Positions 1 through 5,806 of a DNA stretch of 6,317 nt are shown one piece after another. This DNA is from Planctomycetota bacterium. GTDB lineage: Bacteria; Planctomycetota; PUPC01. How positions within the stretch are numbered: position 1 is the first letter of the stretch; each line of letters opens with the position of its first letter. Location of the stretch: positions 1 through 6,317 of the forward strand of contig PWKM01000142.1 of the NCBI GenBank assembly GCA_003559755.1, in the 5' to 3' direction. Position numbers and translations under genes: made by a program. The notes beneath the pieces were generated by a model. The model was given only the letters and a program-made list of their open reading frames with translations, was not told the DNA's origin and searched no databases.

Positions 1-1170
1 ATCTTTCAGACGGCATCGTATGCTTATGGTACGACACGCGGCCTGGCGGACGTATTCCGAGGCCGGTCGCCGGGACACGTTTACAGCCGCATCTCGAATC
101 CGACAACGTACGCCCTGGAACGACGGCTGGCCCAGATGGAGGGCGGTGTCGGGGCCATCGCAACCGCCAGCGGAATGGGGGCCATCACCGCCGTGATGAC
201 GGCCCTGCTGCGGGCGGACGAAGAGATCGTTTCGGTCCGGGGGATATTCGGCGGGACGGTGTCCCTCTTTCGCAACGTCCTCAGCCGGTTCAACATCCGA
301 GCCACACTCACCGCCCCGGACGCCGCGTCGGTATCAGCCGCCGTGACCGACGCGACGAAAGTCATCTTCGCCGAGACCATCACCAACCCCGTCATGGACG
401 TGCCGGACCTCCAGGCGTTGTCCGAGGTGGCCCGGTCGCATAACATCCCGCTGGTCGTGGACGCGACCGTCACCACACCGGCCCTGGCGCGGGTCAAGGA
501 CTTCGGCGCCGACGTGATCGTGCACTCGACCACCAAGTTCATCAACGGGCACGGGACGGCAATCGGCGGGGCCATCGTGGACACAGGAAATTACCGCTGG
601 GCGGAGGGGCGATTCGAAGACCTGGCGTCTCTGGCTCGTAAGGCCGGGGAGATGGCGCTGCTGGCGCGGCTTCGCAATGTGGTGTACCGCGACCTCGGGG
701 CCTGCCCGGCGCCGCAAAATTCGTTTCTCATGCTCCAGGGCCTGGAAACGCTTTCGGCTCGGATGCCGATCCATTGCCAAAACGCCCTTCGGCTGGCGGA
801 ACTCCTCGACTCCCTGCCGGGGGTGGGGTGGGTGAGCTATCCCGGGCTGCCGTCTTCGCCACACAAACCGGTGGTGGACCGATTATACGGCGGAGTCGGC
901 GGAGCGATACTGACGTTCGGACTGGCCGGGAAGGCGGACCCGTCCCGGTGCATGGACTCGCTCGTCCTGGCCAGGCGAATGACCAACCTCGGCGATGCCA
1001 AAACGCTGGTGCTGCACCCGGCGTCGACCATCTTCGCCGAGTATGACCGCCCGGAGCGGTTGAAGCTTGGCGTGACCGACGATATGATTCGCGTCTCGGT
1101 CGGCATCGAGGATTTCGAGGACATACGGGACGATTTCGAGCAGGCGATTGCACAGAGTATGGAGAACTGA
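1..1170 (+). CDS. metY: O-acetylhomoserine sulfhydrylase (MetY), 5'-truncated by the window edge
   Basis: This is a PLP-dependent enzyme of the Cys/Met metabolism family. It replaces the acetyl group of O-acetylhomoserine with a sulfur nucleophile in cytoplasmic homocysteine synthesis. The frame is open from base 1; 389 residues are visible and roughly the first 30 are missing, judged against a usual MetY length of about 420. Visible hallmarks are the N-terminal YSRISNPTT segment that contacts the cofactor phosphate, the glycine-rich ATASGMGAI stretch, the VVDAT aspartate region, and the PLP lysine in HSTTKFINGHG (bases 535-537, visible residue 179). The MetY-type segment GACPAPQNSFLMLQGLETL and a C-terminal RVSVGIED follow. 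The in-frame ATG at 136 is internal, because family-conserved sequence precedes it. The hcyS start lies 1 base after the stop, and the neighbours imply that the sulfur donor is a carrier-protein thiocarboxylate rather than free sulfide. A methionine gamma-lyase is the main alternative and is less likely in this operon. Confidence 0.93.
   Translation: MFQTASYAYGTTRGLADVFRGRSPGHVYSRISNPTTYALERRLAQMEGGVGAIATASGMGAITAVMTALLRADEEIVSVRGIFGGTVSLFRNVLSRFNIRATLTAPDAASVSAAVTDATKVIFAETITNPVMDVPDLQALSEVARSHNIPLVVDATVTTPALARVKDFGADVIVHSTTKFINGHGTAIGGAIVDTGNYRWAEGRFEDLASLARKAGEMALLARLRNVVYRDLGACPAPQNSFLMLQGLETLSARMPIHCQNALRLAELLDSLPGVGWVSYPGLPSSPHKPVVDRLYGGVGGAILTFGLAGKADPSRCMDSLVLARRMTNLGDAKTLVLHPASTIFAEYDRPERLKLGVTDDMIRVSVGIEDFEDIRDDFEQAIAQSMEN
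1161..1164 (+). promoter_or_regulatory. Ribosome binding site of hcyS
   Basis: GGAG lies 7 bases before ATG 1172, inside the last codons of metY. It supports ATG 1172 over the in-frame TTG at 1148, which would add eight residues not needed by a ThiS-like fold and would overlap metY. Confidence 0.65.
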
Positions 1171-1171
1171 A

Positions 1172-1378
1172 ATGGAAATAACAGTGAACGGTGATGCTGT
1201 AACGCTGGACGGCCCGCTGACGATTGCCCGGCTTCTGGTAGAACAGAAGGTCAAGATGCCGGATATGGTATCGGTGGAGCACAACGGGAAGATTCTTGAT
1301 CGGGCCGAGTTCGAGACGCAGCAGGTCCAGTCGGGCGATACCGTGGAGTTCCTCTACTTTATGGGAGGTGGCGCGTGA
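1172..1378 (+). CDS. hcyS: Ubiquitin-like sulfur carrier protein HcyS (ThiS/MoaD family) with terminal Ala
   Basis: A 68-residue beta-grasp sulfur carrier of normal ThiS size. It starts MEITVNGDAV and shows the family pattern of a beta-hairpin, a helix (residues 17-27, LTIARLLVEQK), the V-x-x-NGKIL strand and GDTVEFLYFMGGG. Ordinary ThiS and MoaD end in Gly-Gly; here the C-terminus is G65-G66-G67-A68. An extra alanine would block adenylation until removed. This is the hallmark reported for HcyS-Ala of Wolinella succinogenes, where the JAMM protease HcyD removes the alanine before activation. The neighbouring metY, E1-like and JAMM genes complete that pathway. The stop overlaps the GTG start of hcyF by 4 bases. 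A thiamine ThiS is unlikely because no thiG, thiH or other thiamine gene is nearby and because of the alanine. Confidence 0.92.
   Translation: MEITVNGDAVTLDGPLTIARLLVEQKVKMPDMVSVEHNGKILDRAEFETQQVQSGDTVEFLYFMGGGA
1364..1368 (+). promoter_or_regulatory. Ribosome binding site of hcyF within the Gly-Gly-Gly-Ala codons of hcyS
   Basis: GGAGG lies 6 bases upstream of the GTG start at 1375. The codons for the carrier's reactive glycine tail (gga ggt ggc gcg) thus double as the Shine-Dalgarno of the next gene, and GTGA 1375-1378 is a stop/start overlap. This supports the GTG start and translational coupling. Confidence 0.75.
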
Positions 1379-2193
1379 ACCTCACCGACGAACAGTTGGA
1401 GCGCTACAGCCGGCACATCATCCTTGAGCAAGTCGGTGCGACGGGGCAGGAGAAACTGCTGTCCGGAAAGGTGCTGATCATCGGAGCAGGCGGCTTAGGC
1501 GCCCCGGCAGGGCTTTACCTGGCCGCCGCCGGCGTCGGCACAATCGGTGTCATCGACTCGGACAGCGTCGAGTTGAGCAATCTGCAGCGGCAGGTCATCC
1601 ACCACACCCCCGACGTGGGCACCCCCAAGGTCGAGTCTGCCGCCGCCAAGATGCGGGCCATCAACCCCGACGTGACGGTCAGGACCTACTTCGACCGCGC
1701 CGGGCCCGACAACCTGGTGTCGTTGATGAGCGAGTACGACTTCGTGATCGACGGGACGGACAACTTCTCCTCGAAATATCTGATCAACGACGCCGCCTGG
1801 TTCGCCCGCAAGTTCTTCTCCCATGCCGGCATTCTGCGTTTCTCGGGGCAGTTGATTACCGTGCATCCGGGACAATCTGCCTGCTATCGCTGCCTGTTCC
1901 CCGACCCTCCGGAGCCGGGCGCTGTCCCCTCCTGCTCTCAGGCGGGCGTACTGGGAGTTTTGGGGGGCGTGATCGGAACGCTTCAGGCCACCGAGGCGAT
2001 AAAATACCTGCTGGGCGAGGGCGAACTCCTGACCGACGCCCTGCTCACCTACGACGCCTCGAGCATGGAGTTCCGAAAGGTCACGGTCCGACGCAATCCC
2101 CGGTGCCGGCTGTGCGGGCCATCTCCGACAATTACCTCGTTGGAGCAACAGGACCAGGCGGTGTGCGACCTGTCCGGAAGCTGCAAATGCTGA
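1375..2193 (+). CDS. hcyF: HcyF, MoeB/ThiF/HesA-type E1-like adenylyltransferase
   Basis: A 272-residue cytoplasmic ATP-dependent enzyme expected to adenylate the C-terminal glycine of trimmed HcyS so that sulfide can displace AMP and give the thiocarboxylate. Features in order: the family N-terminus LTDEQLERYSRHI (residues 3-15); nucleotide-binding GAGGLG (37-42); D61 of the VIDSD strand; NLQRQ (69-73) with the arginine that contacts ATP phosphates; K85; DGTDN (126-130); zinc cysteine pairs C170-x2-C173 and C244-x2-C247; and C187 in PSCSQAGVLG at the conserved cysteine position of MoeB/ThiF. There is no rhodanese domain, so sulfur must come from another protein. A 25-residue tail after the second zinc pair ends CDLSGSCKC, adding three cysteines (C264, C270, C272). 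The start overlaps the hcyS stop and the last 7 bases overlap hcyD. From sequence alone it could be called MoeB; the context gives the HcyF assignment. Confidence 0.92.
   Translation: MNLTDEQLERYSRHIILEQVGATGQEKLLSGKVLIIGAGGLGAPAGLYLAAAGVGTIGVIDSDSVELSNLQRQVIHHTPDVGTPKVESAAAKMRAINPDVTVRTYFDRAGPDNLVSLMSEYDFVIDGTDNFSSKYLINDAAWFARKFFSHAGILRFSGQLITVHPGQSACYRCLFPDPPEPGAVPSCSQAGVLGVLGGVIGTLQATEAIKYLLGEGELLTDALLTYDASSMEFRKVTVRRNPRCRLCGPSPTITSLEQQDQAVCDLSGSCKC
2176..2180 (+). promoter_or_regulatory. Ribosome binding site of hcyD
   Basis: GGAAG lies 6 bases before ATG 2187, inside the 3' end of hcyF. It favours ATG 2187 over the upstream in-frame GTG at 2103, which would add 28 residues overlapping hcyF with no resemblance to the JAMM fold. 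Confidence 0.6.
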
Positions 2194-2606
2194 CGATTCC
2201 CCGGAAAATCGTGGACGCGATGATCGAGCACGCCCATCAGTGCGCGCCGCAGGAGGCGTGCGGGGTGCTGTCCGGCACCGATGGACGGGTGCAGAGCATC
2301 TATCCGATGACCAACGCCGACGCCAGCAGCGAGCATTTCTCGCTGGTCCCGCGTGAGCAGTTCGACGTCGCTCGAAAAATCCGCGACGAGGGGCTGGTGA
2401 TGCTGGCCGTGTATCACAGCCACCCGGCCACGCCTGCCAGACCGTCGCCGGAGGATATCCGTCTAGGCGTGGCGCCGGGGATCGTACATGTGATCGTCTC
2501 GCTGGCCGACGCGGACCAGCCGGTAGTCCGGGCCTTCCTCATCGAAGACGGACAGGCCGCCGAAACACCTGTTCGCATCGCGAAAGACAACGGAGCTCAA
2601 TTATGA
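2187..2606 (+). CDS. hcyD: HcyD, JAMM/MPN+ zinc metalloprotease
   Basis: A 139-residue single-domain JAMM peptidase, the usual size for bacterial Mec+/JAB proteins. The zinc-site signature is complete: E23 in EACGVLSG, H77-S-H79-P in YHSHP, and S87 with D90 ten residues after H79 (SPED). In the Wolinella pathway this enzyme acts twice. It removes the C-terminal alanine from HcyS-Ala, and it hydrolyses HcyS-homocysteine to release homocysteine and regenerate the carrier. The Gly-Gly-Gly-Ala end of the upstream carrier fits that role. The chosen start gives MLTIPRKIVDAMIEHAHQ, which matches the normal N-terminal helix of the family. It overlaps hcyF by 7 bases and sir by 4. The mycobacterial Mec+ enzyme of the CysO pathway does a parallel job in cysteine synthesis, but metY in place of a CysM-type gene argues for homocysteine here. 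Confidence 0.91.
   Translation: MLTIPRKIVDAMIEHAHQCAPQEACGVLSGTDGRVQSIYPMTNADASSEHFSLVPREQFDVARKIRDEGLVMLAVYHSHPATPARPSPEDIRLGVAPGIVHVIVSLADADQPVVRAFLIEDGQAAETPVRIAKDNGAQL
2592..2595 (+). promoter_or_regulatory. Ribosome binding site of sir
   Basis: GGAG lies 7 bases before ATG 2603, within the last codons of hcyD. The start and stop share ATGA at 2603-2606, so translation is probably coupled. Confidence 0.6.
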
Positions 2607-4912
2607 CCAACCCCGAACCGCTGTTGCAACTGCCCGACAATGTCGTTCAAGATGTTCGGGGATACCGCAACAAGCTCCAGCGTTTCCTGGACGGCGAAAT
2701 TTCCGATATTGCCTTCAAGGCCTACCGTGTACCGATGGGTGTTTACGAGCAGCGCGAAAGCGGGCGGTTCATGGTCCGCGTGCGCCTGCCCGCCGGGCTG
2801 GCCTGGCCGTACCAGCTTCGCCGGGTGGCGGAACTCAGTCGGCAGTACGGCAACGGCGTGCCCCACGTGACCACACGCCAGGATATCCAGATACACGATG
2901 TCGCCTTATCCGATACCGCCAACGTACAGGAGGGGCTGCTGGAGGCCGGTCTGTCCGCAAGGGGTGGCGGCGGCAACACCGTCCGCAACATCACCGCCTG
3001 TCCCACCGCCGGGGCATGCCCCGGCGAAGCGTTCGACGTCCGGCCTTACGCCATCGCTCTGGCCGAGTACCTGCTGGCGTTTAAAAGCTCCTACAACCTG
3101 CCCCGCAAGTTCAAGGTCGCCTTCGCCTGTCGGGAAGACGAGGACGGTGCGATGGCCTCGGTGACGGACCTCGGCTTCTTTGCCCGAACCCGAGACGGAC
3201 GCCGAGGGTTCAAGGTCCTTGCCGGGGGCGGCTTGGGATCAAATCCCCGCGTTGGCGTCCTGTTGGAAGAGTGGGTCGAAGACACCGAGTTCGTCGCCGT
3301 CGCCGAGGCGGTAAAACGGCTCTTCGACAAGCACGGCGACCGCAGCAACAAGCACGCCGCCAGGTTGCGGTACGTGCTCGACCGTTTGGGCGCGGAGCAG
3401 TTCCGCTCGCTGTACTTGTCCGAACGAGAAGCCCTGCGAACGGAAGGGCTTGCCGGGCCGATTCCAGAACTGCGCCCGATCCCCTCGAGCCAGCGGGCTT
3501 CCGGCGACGCCGAGCCGGTCGAGATCGAGCCATCCCCCAACGTCCTGCCGGAAAAAACGCCCGGATTCTATACCATCCGGCTGAACCTGCTTCTGGGCGA
3601 CATCTCCGCCGACGTGCTCGCATCTGTCGCCGATGTCGCCGAACAGTCTGGCGACGGGCTGGTCCGAGCCACGCAGCAGCAGGACCTGCTCATCGCTGGC
3701 GTGCCGAGCGGGAAAGTCGGCTCCGTGCTGGACCGGGTGAACGAGTTGGGCGAAGACGTGCTCGGGGCGAACTACCCTTCGATCGTCGCCTGCGCCGGGG
3801 CATCCACGTGCAAGCTGGGCCTGTGCCTGTCGCGGAACCTCGCCAAGGCGATTGTGAACCGAATGCGAGAGGCCAGAATTGCCGGCGATAAAGCCCCGCC
3901 TATCCGTATCAGCGGTTGCCCCAACTCTTGCGGGAACCACTATGTCGCCGCACTCGGTTTCGGCGGAAAAGCTCGGAGGGTGGAAGGTCGGCTGATGCCG
4001 TTTTACGATGTGTTCGTCGGCGGGGTCCTGGGCGCCGACGGTGCCCGGCTGGGGCAGTCCATCGGCGCCGTTCCCGCCCGGGCTGTGCCCGACATGCTCG
4101 TAGAGGCCATCGCCGATGAAGGCGGCCACTGGGCCGCCGCCCTGGAAGGGCTGATCGACAAGTACGCTGTCCCGCCGGAACCAATCCCCGACGAGTACTT
4201 TATGGACTGGGGCAGGACCGAGCCATTCTCCCTCGCCGGGCGCGGTCCGGGCGAGTGCGGGGCCGGCGTTATGGACATCGTCGAAGCGGACATCGGCACG
4301 GCCAGGGCTGCCCTCTCCGCCGCCGAACGGGCGGACGAGCCCGAGAAGAGCAGCAGCACCTACGAAGCCGTCATCGCCGCCGCCCGGGCACTGCTGCCCC
4401 TGTACGGCGACGAGTTTTGCAAAGACCGCGAGATTCTGGCCGCCTTCGACAAACGCCTGCTCTCCGACGGGTGGGTCGATCCCGACACGCGCGGTCTCCT
4501 CGACGCCGCCGTGGACTGGCGAATGGGCGACAGCCCCCGGCTGGGCGACCTTCTCCAACAGGCCGCCGAACTGATCGAACGGATCGAAGCCCTGTTTAAA
4601 TCGGTAGACTCCAACCTCAATTTCCGCCTGACCCGCGTCGTCGATTCGTCTGACGATTCGGAGGCGGACGACCATCCGGGCGACGCCGCCGACAACGTTT
4701 GCGACTTGCGAGGCGTCAAGTGCCCGATGAACTTCGTCAAGGCCAAGGCGGCGCTGGAAGGCATTCCGATCGGCGAATCGCTGGATGTGCTCCTGGACGA
4801 CGGCGAACCGATTCGCAATGTGCCGGCAAGTTTCGCCGAACAGGGACAGACCGTCGTGGACGTCGAAGCCGCGGGAGAACACTTCCGGCTTCGCGTCCGC
4901 CGCGAAAAATGA
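2603..4912 (+). CDS. sir: Siroheme [4Fe-4S] sulfite reductase with helical segment and C-terminal TusA domain
   Basis: A 769-residue fusion. Residues about 44-530 form a complete nitrite/sulfite reductase with two ferredoxin-like half-domains (about 44-110 and 318-385), each followed by a siroheme/Fe-S domain. Cluster ligands are C397-x5-C403 and C439-x3-C443 (ISGCPNSCGNHY); one of these cysteines bridges to siroheme in the family. Substrate-site basic residues are R92 (TTRQD), R128 (NTVRN) and K169-x-K171 (PRKFK). The Lys-x-Lys pair fits sulfite rather than nitrite reduction, because plant nitrite reductase has Asn at the second lysine. Residues about 550-670 are mostly helical and not recognised. 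An acidic linker (about 681-698) leads to a TusA-like domain at 699-769 with the sulfur-carrying cysteine C707 in VKCPMN. The protein probably reduces sulfite in the cytoplasm to supply sulfur for HcyS. There is no flavoprotein domain, so electrons must come from ferredoxin or another partner. The TusA function is inferred. Confidence 0.9.
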   Translation: MTNPEPLLQLPDNVVQDVRGYRNKLQRFLDGEISDIAFKAYRVPMGVYEQRESGRFMVRVRLPAGLAWPYQLRRVAELSRQYGNGVPHVTTRQDIQIHDVALSDTANVQEGLLEAGLSARGGGGNTVRNITACPTAGACPGEAFDVRPYAIALAEYLLAFKSSYNLPRKFKVAFACREDEDGAMASVTDLGFFARTRDGRRGFKVLAGGGLGSNPRVGVLLEEWVEDTEFVAVAEAVKRLFDKHGDRSNKHAARLRYVLDRLGAEQFRSLYLSEREALRTEGLAGPIPELRPIPSSQRASGDAEPVEIEPSPNVLPEKTPGFYTIRLNLLLGDISADVLASVADVAEQSGDGLVRATQQQDLLIAGVPSGKVGSVLDRVNELGEDVLGANYPSIVACAGASTCKLGLCLSRNLAKAIVNRMREARIAGDKAPPIRISGCPNSCGNHYVAALGFGGKARRVEGRLMPFYDVFVGGVLGADGARLGQSIGAVPARAVPDMLVEAIADEGGHWAAALEGLIDKYAVPPEPIPDEYFMDWGRTEPFSLAGRGPGECGAGVMDIVEADIGTARAALSAAERADEPEKSSSTYEAVIAAARALLPLYGDEFCKDREILAAFDKRLLSDGWVDPDTRGLLDAAVDWRMGDSPRLGDLLQQAAELIERIEALFKSVDSNLNFRLTRVVDSSDDSEADDHPGDAADNVCDLRGVKCPMNFVKAKAALEGIPIGESLDVLLDDGEPIRNVPASFAEQGQTVVDVEAAGEHFRLRVRREK

Positions 4913-4915
4913 TAT

Positions 4916-4948
4916 CGCCTCGGCCCGGTAATCGCGGCCCGGGGGGCG
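4916..4948 (+). terminator. Weak hairpin just after the methionine operon
   Basis: CGCCTC (4916-4921) can pair with GGGGCG (4943-4948), one G-U pair included, starting four bases after the sir stop. The interior contains two copies of GGCCCGG in direct orientation and does not extend the stem well. No T-run follows, so an intrinsic terminator is doubtful and Rho-dependent ending is possible. Confidence 0.25.
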
Positions 4949-5112
4949 AGTGTGTAACCGACGACGATCTGGCGATTCTCCCCCGGCACGTGGCGGACCC
5001 CGATCATCGGCGTTTCGGCGCCCACCCCCCGCGTACGATCTCAGTTCCAGATACCGGCCCGCCGATTCCGCGCACCGCTCGCTGGGAACCGTGCGCATCT
5101 GCAAGATGTCTT

Positions 5113-5131
5113 CGCCCGGGAAGGGCGGGCG
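5113..5131 (-). terminator. GC-rich hairpin after the ferritin-like gene
   Basis: CGCCCG (5113-5118) and CGGGCG (5126-5131) form a perfect 6-bp stem with a 7-base loop. It sits 15 bases past the minus-strand stop codon at 5147-5149. A second stem, CATCT/AGATG (5096-5108), follows directly. No U-tract is present, so it may act as a 3'-end stabiliser or a Rho-dependent boundary rather than a classic terminator. Confidence 0.35.
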
Positions 5132-5146
5132 ACGGTCACATGGGGG

Positions 5147-5647
5147 TCAGGCCCTGCTATGCGCGTCGAGTTCGCCAAGCTTGGCAGCAAACACCGCCGC
5201 GTGCCGCTTCTCCTCACGGATGATCCGATCCAACTCATCGCGGCCGCGGTCCGGCGGAACGAGTTCGCGCAGATCGTAGTAGAAGACGATCGTCTTCTCC
5301 TCGCCTCGCAACCCCGCCAGCACCACGTCGCGCAAACTGTCCTCAGCGCTGAGCGGGAAAGCGTTCGACAGCCGCCCCTCGCCGCCGTGGGCACCCGCCA
5401 TCGATTCGAGCTGCAGCGAGGCGACGAGATAGGGATAGTCCGCAGGCGGTTCCCGGTCGAGGTCGGGCAGTGCCCGCCTCCACGCGGCAAACACCTTCTG
5501 GTGATTCAACTCCATTTGAGCCATGTCGCGCAGGAAGGCGACATCAGAGGAGGCGGAATGGATGTCTGCCGCCTTTGTGTAGAACTCTGCCGCGTTGCCC
5601 TCGATTCGTTCCGCGATCTCAAATACCTGGTCGACGTTGAGTTTCAT
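5147..5647 (-). CDS. Rubrerythrin/ferritin-like diiron four-helix protein
   Basis: A 166-residue soluble protein with the two-fold ferritin-like pattern. Helix 1 carries E16 in RIEGNAAEFY. Helix 2 carries E46-x2-H49 in MELNHQKVF. Helix 3 carries E116/E117 in GEEKTIVFYYDL. Helix 4 carries E146-x2-H149 in REEKRHAAVF. Two single Glu positions plus two ExxH pairs are the expected non-haem diiron ligands of rubrerythrin-like proteins. No rubredoxin domain (paired CxxC) follows, so this is the short erythrin-like form. A role in peroxide reduction, iron handling or other redox protection is likely from the family, but the substrate cannot be read from the sequence. The start at 5645-5647 was chosen because GAGGAG precedes it and the longer frame runs back through the promoter and lacks family sequence. 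The gene appears to be transcribed alone, convergent with the methionine operon. Confidence 0.85.
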   Translation of the reverse strand: MKLNVDQVFEIAERIEGNAAEFYTKAADIHSASSDVAFLRDMAQMELNHQKVFAAWRRALPDLDREPPADYPYLVASLQLESMAGAHGGEGRLSNAFPLSAEDSLRDVVLAGLRGEEKTIVFYYDLRELVPPDRGRDELDRIIREEKRHAAVFAAKLGELDAHSRA

Positions 5648-5656
5648 AATGGCGTT

Positions 5657-5662
5657 CTCCTC
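5657..5662 (-). promoter_or_regulatory. Ribosome binding site of the ferritin-like gene
   Basis: On the minus strand GAGGAG lies 9 bases before the ATG at 5645-5647. It fixes the start of the ferritin-like gene and argues against longer versions beginning near 5806. Confidence 0.7.
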
Positions 5663-5777
5663 AGGCCGGAATTCGGGTATCAAAGCCCCACATCCCGCGC
5701 CGCGACCCAGAGCGGCACAGGACCCGGTCGCATGCCGGAGTGACACACGGGGCGTAAGGTCCATCGGTACCGCGAGA

Positions 5778-5806
5778 AGTATAGCACCGGGCTGCCCGGC
5801 CGACAA
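5778..5806 (-). promoter_or_regulatory. Sigma-70-type promoter of the ferritin-like gene
   Basis: On the minus strand a -35 box TTGTCG (5801-5806, 4 of 6 consensus) and a -10 box TATACT (5778-5783, 5 of 6) are separated by exactly 17 bases. Transcription would start near 5771, giving a leader of about 123 bases before the ATG. TATACT stands out in this GC-rich sequence. The upstream flank contains an A/T-rich patch (GGGTTTTAATT on the plus strand, 5813-5823) that could act as an UP-like element. Confidence 0.6.
5787..5799. promoter_or_regulatory. Palindrome in the promoter spacer, possible operator
   Basis: CCGGG-CTG-CCCGG is a perfect 5-bp inverted repeat with a 3-base centre. It lies wholly between the -35 and -10 boxes of the ferritin-like gene. 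A regulator bound here could compete with or remodel RNA polymerase. GC palindromes arise easily in such DNA, so this is a suggestion only. Confidence 0.3.

Larger units (their letters stand above)
4913..5146. other. Convergent intergenic region
   Basis: This lies between the end of the plus-strand operon and the end of the minus-strand ferritin-like gene. No supported gene, tRNA or mobile element was seen. It contains small GC-rich hairpins, including CCGATcATCGG at 5000-5010, CATCTgcaAGATG at 5096-5108, and the stronger stem at 5113-5131, as expected for a region where two transcripts converge. Confidence 0.6.

Noticed and set aside
2103..2186. Longer HcyD from GTG at 2103
   Set aside because: The extra 28 residues lie over the hcyF zinc-site codons and do not fit the JAMM N-terminus; ATG 2187 has its own RBS.
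1172..2193. Thiamine ThiS-ThiF or molybdopterin MoaD-MoeB pair
   Set aside because: No thiazole or molybdopterin synthesis gene is present. The terminal Ala, the JAMM protease, metY and the sulfite reductase all point to homocysteine formation.
4360..5025. Minus-strand open frame whose first residues (PMIGVRHVPGENRQIVVGY) look somewhat protein-like
   Set aside because: A stop lies just upstream of the GTG, there is no clear RBS, and most of it is antisense to sir. A decayed gene remnant in 4913-5025 cannot be excluded but is not supported.
3239..5104. A 621-codon open frame on the minus strand opposite sir
   Set aside because: It is a mirror of the sir codon pattern in GC-rich DNA: the translation is low-complexity, shows no family motif, and lies opposite a protein with full catalytic motifs.
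5159..5743. Plus-strand open frame opposite the ferritin-like gene
   Set aside because: It runs antisense to a gene with conserved diiron ligands, a good RBS and a promoter. The frame itself shows no recognisable motif.
5648..5806. N-terminal extension of the ferritin-like protein (53 extra residues from a TTG at 5806)
   Set aside because: The extension would begin within the -35 box and lacks family sequence; GAGGAG points to the ATG at 5647.
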